A stretch of DNA of 64,000 nt. It comes from Caprella mutica (lineage: Eukaryota > Arthropoda > Malacostraca > Amphipoda > Caprellidae). The stretch spans positions 1 to 64,000 of the forward strand of contig CANNZV010002523.1 in assembly GCA_947561585.1 (NCBI GenBank), in the 5' to 3' direction. Below are positions 25,845 to 38,392 of the stretch, in pieces (position 1 is the first letter of the stretch; each line of letters begins with the position of its first letter). The notes beneath the pieces are model-generated. The model ran no database searches, had not been told where the DNA came from, and saw nothing but the letters and a program-made list of their open reading frames with translations. A program made the translations under genes and the position numbers.

Positions 25845-26184
25845 ATGATATGCAGTGACTATACAGTGCCTGTATAGTCACTGCAATGATATGCAGTGAC
25901 TATGCAGTGCCTGTATAGTCACTGCAATGATATGCAGTGACTATACAGTGCCTGTATAGTCATTGTAATGATATACAGTGACTATACAGGTGACAGTGTA
26001 GTCACTATAATGATATACAGTGACTATACAGTGCCTGTATAGTCACTGTAATGATATACAGTGACTATACAGGTGACAGTATAGTCACTGTAATGATATA
26101 CAGTGACTATACAGGTGACAGTATAGTCACTATAATGATATACAGTGACTATACAGGTGACAGTATAGTCACTATAATGATATT
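25845..26184. repeat. Tandem array of hairpin-forming units, about 41 bp
   Basis: About eight copies. Each contains CAGTGACTATACAG and its exact complement CTGTATAGTCACTG, separated by 3-6 bases, so every unit is itself an inverted repeat. Spacers alternate between TGC and GTGA-type sequence. Confidence 0.93.
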
Positions 26185-26733
26185 GCCCGTATATTCACTA
26201 CACCAAATTGCGTAATATAGTTCATATTTTTATCACCAGATGAATCCTGCGATTGTGCGCTGTCGGTACTAGCAGTTACGCAAATTATTATCTTACGATG
26301 AAAGTGAAGATACGACTGAACTCAGTGCTGAAAATGATATCTAATTATATTGTCCTAAATAACTAGGAATTAGCTTTAAAGTTTGCTCTCTGTTGCTTTC
26401 TTATCAGTGAACAGACCATTGCTAAATAGCTTAGTGATAAGCAGGGTAAAGTAGGGAGGTAGTTATTATTTTCTCAGATAGTACTATAGGGTAATTAAAG
26501 GTGCCGCAAAAAAGAGGGTAAAGATACAACCTAAACTAAACCTCAGGTTTTGAACTCGGGAAAATGATGTAGGGGAAATGTTAGAGACAGAAAAGTTAAG
26601 TATTATGTACCCTATATTAACATGCAGTTAAAACATGGCAGTAGATGAGTTGATAGGGTTGAGGTATTATTATTATTATTGTGGAAAGAATTGACAGGTG
26701 ATTTTAAATGAGGTCAACTACGAGAAAAATATT

Positions 26734-27349
26734 ATAATGATAACCAATTAAATTTTGAAATGATAACCAATGAAATATTATAATGATAACCATGAAAAAT
26801 TGAAATGATAACCAATGAAATATTTAAATGATAACCAATTAAATTTTGAAATGATAACCAATGAAATATTATAATGATAACCATGAAAAATTGAAATGAT
26901 AACCAATGAAATATTGAAATGATAACCAATGAAATATTGAAATGATAACCAATGAAATATTGAAATGATAACCAATGAAAAATTGAAGTGATAACCAATA
27001 AAATATTGAAATGATAACCAATTAAATATTGAAATGATAACCGATGAAATATTGAAATGATAACCGATGAAATATTGAAATGATAAACAATGAAAAATTG
27101 AAATGATAACCAATGAAAAATCAAAATGATAACCAATGTAAAATGGAAATGATAACCGATGAAATATTGAAATGATAAACAATGAAAAATTGAAATGATA
27201 ACCAATGAAATATTGAAATGATAACCAATGAAAAATCAAAATGATAACCAATGTAAAATGGAAATGATAACCAATGAAAAGTTGAAATGATAACCAATGA
27301 AAAATTGAAATGATAACCAATGTAAAATGAAAATGGTAACCAATGAAAT
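26734..27349. repeat. 23-bp tandem array (AATGATAACCAATGAAATATTGA)
   Basis: About 26 copies, mostly 23 bp, some shorter. All carry AATGATAACC, the complement of GGTTATCATT. On the minus strand the frames read as VIISIFHWLSFQ-type repeats and are not genes. Confidence 0.95.
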
Positions 27350-27579
27350 TAAAAGAAAATATTTTATTATTGAAATTATTTGGATATATTTCACAAAAAC
27401 ATCTTCAAGAAACATCAGTAAAATTAATAAAAACACTATATTTTCTCCGCTTTTTTCCCTATAAATCTTTAACTTCTTGATGAAATGTCTTAGAAAATGC
27501 TTTGTAAAAACTGTACTGAACAGATTTGAAAGTTTCAATGGTAACTGTTTCATTGTGCGGTACATACCATTGTGTAATA

Positions 27580-27710
27580 CAATATACAGTCTATCGGTTG
27601 GTGTCGCAGAGAGAAAGTTATGGTGGGGCCATAGAAGATTATTATGAGAAGCCACTCGTAATCCCACCATAACTGTTTCTCTCGGTACATGTCCGACGAT
27701 ACACTAGTAA
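27580..27710. mobile_element. Hairpin-type short element, copy 1
   Basis: AGAGAAAGTTATGGTGGGGC on the left faces GTAATCCCACCATAACTGTT then TCTCTCGG on the right. The arms are about 35 bp. A related copy lies at 34550-34685. No coding content. The class is unknown. Confidence 0.65.
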
Positions 27711-27972
27711 TATATCACATTAAATGCTCTAAGGTGAAGTTTGTCCCATTGATTGAAAAGGTATATCTTAATTACTTATTATTAACTAAAAACATTGTAT
27801 ATATTAAATACCTAATTTAACTTAGTACATATCGTATAAACACGATAAAACCACTTGTGTTCATTACTTGTGTCGAGTTGAATGAAGAGTTTGAGCAATA
27901 AAACTCATACCGTTGTGAATGGAAACCCGAACAACCAATTTATTACAGATACAACATACATAAATGTGTATA

Positions 27973-28100
27973 GGATAAATTACGAATTGGCGGTCAGTTT
28001 CACATCGTCGGGCATATGAGGAAAAAACAATAAATAATTACTTTATTTTTATAGGTATCCATGTTACCTGCAGGTATCATAGATACCAATACCTAGTATA
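27973..28100. mobile_element. MITE family A, one end
   Basis: AATTACGAATTGGCGGTCAG then TTTCACATCGTCGG matches the TIR of the copies at 6855 and 45461. The opposite end is not found. The internal part with GGTATCCATG resembles 600-650 in reverse. Confidence 0.5.
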
Positions 28101-28214
28101 GTTATCAAGTCTTTAAAGATTTACTAATCAGTTAAACATACTTTATAGGCTAAGGATTTTAATAACTAAATAGAACAATTATTACCTTTGCAATCTTGCA
28201 GAAGGTTATATTTT

Positions 28215-28745
28215 CATCGGAATTTATTTATTTATTTATCATCTTGTTATTCGCTTAACTGAAAAAGTGTTCAACCAAATTACCTGAAATTTAGTGTAAC
28301 GATTGGTCCATGTCCAGTGACCTGCTGCTAGTCTTTTAGGAGAGACCCGGTAAAAAGGTCAAGGTCACGGTCATTCATAACTCAAAAAGTATCGAACCAT
28401 ATTGCATGAAACTTGGTGGAACGATTGGTCAATATGCAGAAACCATTTTGATAGATTTTGGGAGTGATCGGGTCAAAGGTCGAAGATCAAGGTCAAGGCC
28501 ATTTGTAACACAAAAAGTATTCAACCAAATTGTCTGAAATTTGATGGTACAATTGATCAATGACCAGGAACGATCTGGTAGAATTTTGGAAGCGATCGGG
28601 TCAAAGGTCAAGGTCAAGGTCATTTATAACTCAAAAAGTATTGTACCATATTGCATGAAACTTGGTGGGGACGATTAGTTATTATCCAGTTAGCAGTTTC
28701 TTAAATTTTGGGAGAGAACATTTCAAAGTGGAGGCGAAGGTATGC
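28215..28745 (-). repeat. Dispersed repeat with CAAGGTCA blocks, copy 2
   Basis: Reverse copy of 8600-8842 but longer, with about four diverged internal units of 120 bp. Each has AAAAGTAT, a CAACCA/CATATTGC step, GAAACTTGGTGG, a CGATTGGTCAA block, and a GGGTCAAAGGTCAAGGTCA block. It begins at an ATTTATTT tail and ends near CGCTCTACCGAGTGCACATA. It is non-coding. The CAAGGTCA steps look like nuclear-receptor half sites, which may be chance. Confidence 0.7.
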
Positions 28746-28996
28746 GCTCTACCGAGTGCACATAATCTAGTTACAATTGCTTCATATACCAACAATAACT
28801 AAAGAGATTCATAACTTCACTTCTACATCACTGTTCTCATAAAAGTGCAATTTTAAATAACATTAACATTCATGGAATAAATTATCAATTTTAGAAATAA
28901 TTCATCAGAAAATAGTATTTTTATAGTTTAGCAATTAGGTACTCTTTTTTTATAATTTCTATGGAATACAATTATAAAACATGAAATGCAAAATTT

Positions 28997-29370
28997 CTCA
29001 TAACGGTTATCATTTTTCTTAACGGTTATCTTTTTTCATTACGGTTATCATTTCTCATAACGGTTATCATTTTTCATAACAGTTATCAATTCTCTTAACG
29101 GTTATCATTTCTCCTAACGGTTATCATTTCTCATAACGGTTATCATTTCTCTTAACGGTTATCATTTCTCTTAAACGGTTATCATTTCTCTTAACGGTTA
29201 TCATTTCTCTTAACGGTTATCATTTCTCTCAACGGTTATCAATTCTCTTAACGGTTATCATTTCTCTTAATGGTTATCATTTCTCATAACGGTTATCATT
29301 TCTCTTAACGGTTATCATTTCTCTTAATGGTTATCATTTCTCATAACGGTTATCATTTCTCATAACAGCA
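28997..29370. repeat. 19-bp tandem array (TAACGGTTATCATTTCTCT)
   Basis: About 19 copies with small changes (CATAACGG, TTAATGG). Every unit carries GGTTATCATT or one change from it, the decamer shared with the arrays at 26734 and 42556. Confidence 0.95.
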
Positions 29371-30381
29371 GCAAGTGATGCGTTAGATACTTAGAATGAG
29401 ATGATGAGTGTACCATGCTGTGTTACAGTACCTATCCATCCTCATAATGACGCTAATTGAAAGTACATTTACATTTCAGTAATCGTAGGAAGAAGTACCG
29501 ATTGTATGTTACTATAGGTTTATTTTTTTTAAATTGCTGATTTGTATTTAATATATAACTCAATTGTTAGTACATATAATTAATAAAAACGGTTCATTAT
29601 TATATCTACTTTTAATATCGATAGTAAGGCATTTTTTATTTTAGAAATTCGTATAAAATTGCGGTACTATTTATTACCACTGCAAGTATTTTGTTTGTTT
29701 CTTTGTGGTAGTGTTTCACAATGCGCACGTAGATTGTATTTTGTTACCTTAATAACTAGGTGGAAAGACTTGCACATCTCTACAAGGAAAGAATACGTCA
29801 CTCACCAAAAACTGGTTTGGTTGACATTGCCCTCGTACTGAACACATTTTCTGTAGAGGAAAATAAGAACAGGAGTTGCGTAATACTAAGAATTTGATGT
29901 GAGCAACATTAAAAAAGATATAATAATTACTTTTTTCGCATGGTAGAATTTTGCTAAAATGTAGATGGCTTTTGAAACAATTTAAAAAGATGTAGTGAAA
30001 CATTTGGAGCAGCGTGGGAAAATTATTATTATTTGTACGTCGTTTATGCTTTGCAATTTATGAATTGAAATTTGGTGCCAAGATATCTTTAGTGGTTACT
30101 TATTCTACATGTTCCTTAATACATAATTTTGGCATGAATGTATTTTAAATATTTAGTTTGCATAAAGTAACGCCTAATATAATTATATGGATTAATTTAA
30201 CTGATGTCTTCAAATGTGTACAATATTTTATATTGTAAATACATAAGTACACATCCTCTTCTCTACTTTCCATCCAATATTCATTTTTTTAACAGTATTT
30301 TTCTATTTGCATTTCGAAAAGTCTGAATCCATGACGTCACAATGGACCCCTCACATTCAAGATGGGTAATTTGTGCGCTAT
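29371..30381. other. Intron stretch without identified content
   Basis: AT-rich. Short frames at 29659-29841 and 29749-30003 have no recognisable motif and overlap on opposite strands. I see no exon. Confidence 0.45.
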
Positions 30382-30689
30382 GCACTGGCATCATTTTTCC
30401 CCCATAGTACTTCACTGGCATCACTTTTCCCCCATAGTACTTCACTGACATCACTTTTCCCCCATAGTACTTCACTGGCATCACTTTTCCCCCATAGTAC
30501 TTCACTGACATCACTTTTCCCCCATAGTACTTCACTGGCATCACTTTTCCCCCATAGTACTTCACTGACATCACTTTTCCCCCATAGTACTTCACTGGCA
30601 TCACTTTTCCCCCATAGTACTTCACTGGCATCACTTTTCCCCCATAGTACTTCACTGGCATCACTTTTCCCCCATAGTACTTCACTGGC
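30382..30689. repeat. 30-bp tandem array, about 10 copies
   Basis: Unit TTCACTGGCATCACTTTTCC then CCCATAGTAC. The first half alternates GGCA and GACA copies, making a 60-bp higher unit. The last four are all GGCA. Since 30 is a multiple of three, open frames run through on both strands (HSTSLASLFP on plus, VKYYGGKVMP on minus); I treat these as non-coding. Confidence 0.95.
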
Positions 30690-31310
30690 CCACACCGCAC
30701 TCTCTTCCATGCATTAGCATGCTAATCAAATAAGCTAGAGAAGATAGGCGATAAGTAAGATCTTCACCTTGAAAATGCCACACTCTAATTGCTGCTTCTT
30801 TAATTACGAGAAAATTATAAAGCAAATGTGTCTGGCTTAATAATTAGAACAATAGAAATTAATTAACTCCAACTAATTAAGATTGTAAGTTGCCCAATAT
30901 TAAGTACAAGATATATTTCCAGACTGTATAACGTAACAATAACCAATGATATACTATCTACTTATTTAATAATTATATATTACAAAGAAATTATTCCTAT
31001 TTTAAATACGTCTGCATGTTTATAATGAAAAGTAATTAATATCATAAAACATAGCTTCAAATTAATAATTACTTTTGATCATCAGATTTCGATGGAATAC
31101 TTTAAAACCTTAAATTCATTCCTATCTTTTTCACATAATTAGAATAATCAGCAACAGGTAATTTACTTGATAATCTTTGCATTGCGACGGAAACGCAAGA
31201 TATAAGATTGGTAGCTCACTATATTCTATATTTATAAAGTATATCATTATTAAAGGGGTTGCAACTTGAAAGAAACAGGATCATTTACAGTATCAATTGG
31301 TAAAATATAC
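30690..31310. other. Intron stretch without identified content
   Basis: AT-rich with no gene, repeat or motif I can support. Confidence 0.45.
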
Positions 31311-31769
31311 ATAGTTAGTTACTGAATTATCCCTGTATCATTATACTAGTTAGTAACTAAATTATCCCTGTATCATTATATTAGTTAGTAACTGAATTAT
31401 CCCTGTATCATTATATTAGTTATTTAGTAACTGAATTATCCCTGTATCATTATATTAGTTAGTAACTGAATTATCCCTGTATCATTATATTAGTTATTTA
31501 GTAACTGAATTATCCCTGTATCATTATATTAGTTAGTAACTGAATTATCCCTGTATCATTATATTAGTTAGTAACTGAATTATCCCTGTATCATTATATT
31601 AGTTAGTAACTGAATTATCCCTGTATCATTATATTAGTTAGTAACTGAATTATCCCTGTATCATTATATTAGTTAGTAACTGAATTATCCCTATATCATT
31701 ATATTAGTTAGTTACTGAATTATCCCACTATCATTATATCGTTACTTACTTTATCAGTTAGTAACTGTT
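31311..31769. repeat. 35-bp tandem array, about 12 copies
   Basis: Unit GTAACTGAATTATCCCTGTA then TCATTATATTAGTTA. Two copies carry a 4-bp insertion (TTTA). The last units decay into related TTAGTTAC sequence. Confidence 0.94.
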
Positions 31770-33323
31770 TATCCCATGCAATCTTCCATTGGTTACTAAT
31801 GTATAGTTACATCAGAGCTATTAAGCTACAAGTTGCCTCATGTTTTTGAGGAAGAGCCTCACACAGTCTGAGTTAGCAAACACCGATTACTTTATCTTTT
31901 CTGGTCGTTAGCACACCAAACACCACCAAGGTTAAGTTAACCCTCAGTACGTAGAGTAAACAACGCGATATTCCGAAGCTAGTGAAAAAATAGCAGCTAA
32001 ATAAAACTCACAAGACTGATTAATGCATTCGATGTCAATGAACAATGCATTGAAATTTGAGGAAACATTTCGCGAAACAGAGATCTTATTTGCAACCAAA
32101 AAACGGACAAATGCAGTACTGTCAGTGACGCTTTTGTGATGATGTGTGTAGCCTAATGTAAGCATTGTAGAATTTTTAAAATTCATGGATTATAGTTATT
32201 GTATGGTGCCAGTATATTTAAAAAAATATATTAAAAATAGTTATTCATAATTTAAAACTAATCTGAAACCTATACAAGTAAAGATGGATTATAAAATTAA
32301 TAGCATTTTGTTTATATACACCCTTATGTGTATATGTCATGCACTGTGCCATTCCCTCAACATAGCTATGGAATATTGAGAGGTTGCTAAGGTGAAGATT
32401 CATCAGCAAACACTTTATTCACTTCCTCGTTGGTGAAGATACGCCCACAGGGGTAAGGGGCCCATGGTGTCCTGTGAACCATTACATGGGAACCACTTGG
32501 TTCTCTTCGATGAACCACAAGTGCTCATTGGAGCTCTTCAGGTGCTTATGTTATGGATGAATTAACAGATAATAGAATTAATCATATCATTTAATTGAAC
32601 GTATTATATATAATATATTTAATTAATGAATATATGAATAAGAAGATAGGGATGTAGAATATATCAAGTAGAATGAATGATAATATTCCATTATATTTTA
32701 AATGATATATATATATTTACGTTGAAATTTTATGTCCTACATAAATTAATTTATCAGTTTTATTTTTCAAATTGTAGTTATTATCATTTTAGAGGTTACC
32801 ATACCTAATTATTAATTTCACAAGTTTTAATTAAGAATAAATAAAGCCTCTACCATGTACCAGGCTGTGTTAACATTATCTGAAGGTTAACTTGAGTAAA
32901 CCATTGCTAGAAAGTTAACCCTACCGCGGATGTTTACTTAATATAAACTCTGTCCGATTGACTGTTGATAATCACTGCGATAATCAACAAAATGCTTTAT
33001 TTCTCTTTATTCAAACTCTGGCTGATTATTCAACCGAAAAATAATAAAATAGTTGACTAAAAATAAAATTCTTGTAAATCATTGTAAAAGTATATTGTAA
33101 TTAATTATTAGATAATGTAATAATTTACTAGTAATGTTCATGACGTCATCATTATATATCATTTTGCTATTCACCAAATGTACAAATTGAGAGGTAGGGG
33201 TGGAAGGGGGTGGAGACCTTGAACCCAGCCTCAGGACAACCCGGGGTACAAACCTCATACCTGACTGTGGTTATTACATGCATTGCAACCGGGGCTGCAT
33301 GCTCTTTGTGTGCAACTGAATGA
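31770..33323. other. Intron stretch with a GC-richer island
   Basis: Mostly AT-rich. At 32395-32560 there is a GC-richer block whose minus strand reads HLWFIEENQVVPM, then after a one-base shift MVHRTPWAPYPCGRIFTNEE. I cannot identify it. It may be a gene scrap. A second GC-richer block at 33195-33310 has no frame of note. Confidence 0.4.
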
Positions 33324-34275
33324 AATAGTGTGAACAAAATAGTGTAAATAAAAATAGTGTAAATTATATAGTGTAAATAAAAATAGTGTAAATTATATAG
33401 TGTAAATAAAAATAGTGTAAACTATATAGTGTAAATAAAAATAGTGTAAATTATATAGTGTAAATAAAAATAGTGTAAATTATATAGTGTAAATAAAAAT
33501 AGTGTAAACTATATAGTGTAAATAAAAATAGTGTAAATAAAAATAGTGTAAATTATATAGTGTAAATAAAAATAGAGTAAACTATATAGTGTAAATAAAA
33601 ATAGTGTAAATTATACAGTATAAATAAAAATAGTGTAAATTATATAGTGTAAATAAAAATAGAGTAAACTATATAGTGTAAATAAAAATAGTGTAAATTA
33701 TACAGTGTAAATAAAAATAGTGTAAATTATATAGTGTAAATAAAAATAGTGTAAATTATACAGTGTAAATAAAAATAGTGTAAATTATACAGTGTAAATA
33801 AAAATAGTGTAAATTATACAGTGTAAATAAAAATAGTGTAAATTATACAGTGTAAATAAAAATAGTGTAAATTATATAGTGTAAATAAAAATAGTGTAAA
33901 TTATACAGTGTAAATAAAAATAGTGTAAATTATACAGTGTAAATAAAGATAGTGTAAATTATATAGTGTAAATAAAAATAGAGTAAACTATATAGTGTAA
34001 ATAAAAATAGTGTAAATTATACAGTATAAATAAAAATAGTGTAAATTATACAGTGTAAATAAAAATAGTGTAAATTATACAGTGTAAATAAAAATAGTGT
34101 AAATTATACAGTGTAAATAAAAATAGTGTAAATTATACAGTGTAAATAAAAATAGTGTAAATTATATAGTGTAAATAAAAATAGTGTAAATTATACAGTG
34201 TAAATAAAAATAGTGTAAATTATACAGTGTAAATAAAGATAGTGTAAATTATATAGTGTAAATAATAGTAGTGTG
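33324..34275. repeat. 29-bp tandem array, about 32 copies
   Basis: Unit GTAAATAAAAATAGTGTAAA then TTATATAGT. Variants ACTATATAG, TTATACAG and AATAGAGTAA recur in blocks, giving longer-range repeats (for example 33640-33960 resembles 33960-34250). Confidence 0.95.
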
Positions 34276-35144
34276 TACATAATATTGTAAAATATTTTAC
34301 TGATTTACTTGAAAAAATATAAATGATTTCAGATGAACATTTAATTTATGCGCACTGTATTACTTTAGCTTATTATTAAAATTACTATAGCCTATTTTAA
34401 TTAGAAAAATTTGGTTCAGTAATGATTCCTATGTAAAAAATAATATGGAGCATAAGAAATAGAATAAATAAATAGTACCATAAAAATACATCCTATAAAT
34501 TACAATTAATGACTATTATTTGATGTACTCAATGAATGGATTGTCTAACCCATAAATTATGGTTAGACTCCACCCAGAGGGAAAGTTATGGTGGGGCCAT
34601 AGAAGATTAGGGCAGGGTCACCTCCTATAATCTTATATGGCCCACCCATAACTCTCTCCCTTGGTATGTCTTGGTAAAGGTATATTTTAGTAATAATATT
34701 TTAGTAATAAAATGTAATCAATCTGATAAGATTAATTGTTTTTACTTATTATACATATTTAAAAGTGAAATGATAAGCAATTTCTCCTTATAAACTCTAC
34801 ACAAATTAGTTGTTCGTTTATTAATTATATGCTCAAGTTTTTATTATATATTATATCACTAATTTATAGGAGAGAATGGTATAGAACACTAATGTCAGCA
34901 ATATGGACCACTTTTTTAATAATATTGTACAAATATTTAAATTAATTACTATTTAATAAAATGAAGCACTTCTCACACTATTCCATATATTATACAGCAT
35001 AACAATAGTCTCTATAGCCTTAGTGAGAGATTGCAATTAAGTGAAATAAATATTAACTGTGTACATGTAGTATATTTATAGTCTATAGTGCTTCCAAATT
35101 ATGCACTACGCTTTTTTTTCTATATGTACGCTATAGTTAATATA
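34276..35144. other. Intron stretch holding a hairpin element
   Basis: AT-rich with the hairpin element at 34550-34685. Nothing else is seen. Confidence 0.45.
34550..34685. mobile_element. Hairpin-type short element, copy 2
   Basis: AGAGGGAAAGTTATGGTGGG faces GCCCACCCATAACTCTCTCC. The arms run for about 45 bp and include CCATAGAAGATTA against TAATCTTATATGG. It is related to 27580-27710. Confidence 0.7.
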
Positions 35145-35818
35145 CACTGTTTCAATTAACACTCACTGTTTCAGTTAACACTCACTGTTTCTGTTAACAC
35201 TCACTGTTTCAGTTAACACTCACTGTTTCAATTAACACTCACTGTTTCAGTTAACACTCACTGTTTCAGTTAACACTCACTGTTTCAGTTAACACTCACT
35301 GTTTCAGTTAACACTCACTGTTTCAATTAACACTCACTGTTTCAGTTAACACTCACTGTTTCAATTAACACTCACTGTTTCAATTAACACTCACTGTTTC
35401 AGTTAACACTCACTGTTTCAGTTAACACTCACTGTTTCAGTTAACACTCACTGTTTCAGTTAACACTCACTGTTTCAATTAACACTCACTGTTTCAGTTA
35501 ACACTCACTGTTTCAATTAACACTCACTGTTTCAATTAACACTCACTGTTTCAGTTAACACTCACTGTTTCAGTTAACACTCACTGTTTCAGTTAACACT
35601 CACTGTTTCAGTTAACACTCACTGTTTCAGTTAACACTCACTGTTTCAATTAACACTCACTGTTTCAGTTAACACTCACTGTTTCAATTAACACTCACTG
35701 TTTCAGTTAACACTCACTGTTTCAATTAACACTCACTGTTTCAATTAACACTCACTGTTTCAGTTAACACTCACTGTTTCAGTTAACACTCGCTGTTTCA
35801 GTTAACACTCGCTGTTTC
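35145..35818. repeat. 19-bp tandem array, about 35 copies
   Basis: Unit CAGTTAACACTCACTGTTT, with CAATTAACAC as the common variant and CGCTGTTT in the last two. The order of CAG and CAA copies repeats between about 35300-35480 and 35480-35700, pointing to block duplication. Confidence 0.96.
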
Positions 35819-38392
35819 CCCTAATTTTCGCAATTAGTTATGCGTATTTTAGTCTTAGGTTCCCTTCAATAAATGCCGGATGTTGCTTGATTCACCAATT
35901 GCAATAAGCCACAGTGCATAGGGGTTATAATCTATGGAATATTAACTGATATTCGCCCTTACGTACGAGAGAAATTATTATGCGGTTAGGAAGGTTAGTC
36001 AAAAAATAACTAATTTGCAGGATGTAGCTTTTTATACAGCTCTTTATTATTATTGCAAATTAAGATCATTAAACAAACACAAGGGTTCATTATTTTTATG
36101 TCAGTTCTATTGTTTCATTAATGTTACATTGGTATTCATGATCACGAAGATCACGTTATTTGATTGCTATTTTTGAACATAATGAACCTATTGCATTACT
36201 TAGTAATTAGCAGAGTTAATGCAGTGTCATTGTTTGCTAGGTAGGGTAATAAGCAATGTTTTACTAATACTGAATTACACTTTGAAATATAATCTATATT
36301 ATTCATTGATAGATATCATTTTAATTGGATATTAATCAATTAATTAAATTATATGAGTTTAATTTATGTTAATTAGAGTCGTATTTTCTATATGGTTAAA
36401 CAATAAATTATTATTAAATTGAGCATCACATCAAGTTAGATTCAGTAAAAAATTTCATACAATAAATTAATAGTACATATATTTTTAATTCTCAAGTAAT
36501 TGCAATCAAAATTAATTTTCAATGGCTTTACCGTAATTTTCTACTGGGTATTGAAGAAGGTCAAAATGTCACTATAATAATGTCACCTCATTGGCACCAT
36601 CATTTTTATTTATATAAACTATTGCATCTTAAGAAATTAATGTAAAGGAAGCAACTAAAAATATCCCTACCGTTTGATTAAATTATACATATAGTATATG
36701 CAGTTTTAAAATTCTCATAATATATTATACTTTTTTATAATAAAAAATTATTTATGCAAATATTTATTTGAGTACCAATTAATTAATACATATATCAATA
36801 TATCAGGGGAAGCTGATATACTTTTAATTTTGTTGTTGTACAACTTAATTTTGTAGTTTTACAACTTAATTTTTTTTGTTATAATTTATGTAGTTGTATT
36901 TACAGCATGTACTATACGGACTAAGTTTTCAAGGTAGTGTTTGGCCTGCTCATCACATCATTACTGTTACAGCGGAACAATGCCTCCTATTGTACAGACA
37001 TGACAAAGTACACATCCTAGTACAGTACAATACACAATAGTGTACTGCATTGTTAGTTACTACCTAGTTATTCGAAGAGGAAATTGACTATTTTATGTCT
37101 ATTCTCTTTCAAATGCAACAATAAGCTTCTATACCAAAGCATTCATCTGTAATTAATATAATAACCAGCGTCAATATCTTTTTCCTGAATGCTTTGCTTA
37201 ATGAATGATAAATTTATAGAAATTCCTAATTAAAAACTTTCATTATTAAAATATTCTAATATCAAAAATAAATCCATTGTGAACCTGTACTATTTTTGTT
37301 GTGCCATGGTCTAATTGTGATATATTGATGATAAATATAGTACACTGCTATACAATAGCAAAGGATATTCCCGTTAACTATAGTGTTACTATACACCTTC
37401 CCAATCCATCTTTGATATACATTAACACAGTGAATAGTTACTATCTCTACTATCACTGTAGAGAAAGGGTGGAAGGGACGATAGTATAACAAATAACATA
37501 TTTAAAAGATGTGAGCAATTGCAGAGATAATCAATAGTATTTATTAACTATTTATTTTCTATGGATGGGTGACTATAACTATTTTAAAACACTCTCACTG
37601 ATAAACCTGCTATGTGAAATTAAAATAGATATATGCTAATTTATATCATTAAATGTTACCTTTCCACGATATTGTGAAACAGAAGATTAAAATGATTATA
37701 CTCTATATTTAAAGATTATACACTATATTTATTCGTTCATATCATAATTAGGTAGATTGGTTAAAATTGCTGCTTCGACTGCACTTTGTGGTAGGGTTAT
37801 TATACCTGTTAGAGGTTATCTCTGCAGTTATAACTTAAAAACAAATGCAATCAGCGTCTGATAACATTATCTAATTTAATTATTTGATTATTGTTAATAA
37901 GTTTATGAAGAAATTATCTAGTGCATTTGAAGTGAATAATAATATCGATATTTTTGAATATAATTTCAATATTTTTGAATATAATTTCAATATTTTCTAT
38001 CTAACTCAGGAAAGATTGTACATTTATCTTGTTAATACCTATTCGCACAATTACGATCATTTAACTAATCTACTACATGCAACAATTAAGTTATACCTAT
38101 AAAAATACCTAACGAAAAGAGAATTAAATTGAAGAAAACATTTTACAAAATCTCACTTTTATCCTTAACGATGACTTTTTATTTTGTCTCGTATTAGTTG
38201 AGTAAATGTTTGAATTTAGATATCACGTAGGTGAGTGATGGAATCATTGAGCACCAAGGTCTACTTTGATCAGTAGTTAGTGCACACATTGACCTTTATG
38301 AACTGTAATGTGGCAGTGACGCTGGTAATTGTACCAATTCGATATTAGAGGCTGTAAAGGTAAGAGTTCAGAAAATAAAGAGATAACTACAT
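35819..38392. other. Intron stretch without identified content
   Basis: AT-rich. A 25-bp piece (GAATATAATTTCAATATTTT) is repeated two to three times at 37950-37995. No exon, RNA gene or mobile element can be supported. Confidence 0.45.

Larger units (their letters stand above)
27350..28996. other. Intron stretch between two GATAACC arrays, with repeats
   Basis: Holds a hairpin element at 27580-27710, a MITE end at 27973-28100 and a dispersed repeat at 28215-28745. I see no exon here. It separates two arrays that carry the same decamer in opposite orientation. Confidence 0.5.

Noticed and set aside
26732..27320. Minus frames of FHWLSFQ repeats
   Set aside because: Translation of the 23-bp array, no independent support.
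30281..30717. Frames on both strands of the 30-bp array
   Set aside because: Same cause: period divisible by three and few stops by chance.
33324..35818. CRISPR-like direct repeats
   Set aside because: Units are contiguous with no unique spacers, and the sequence is eukaryotic.
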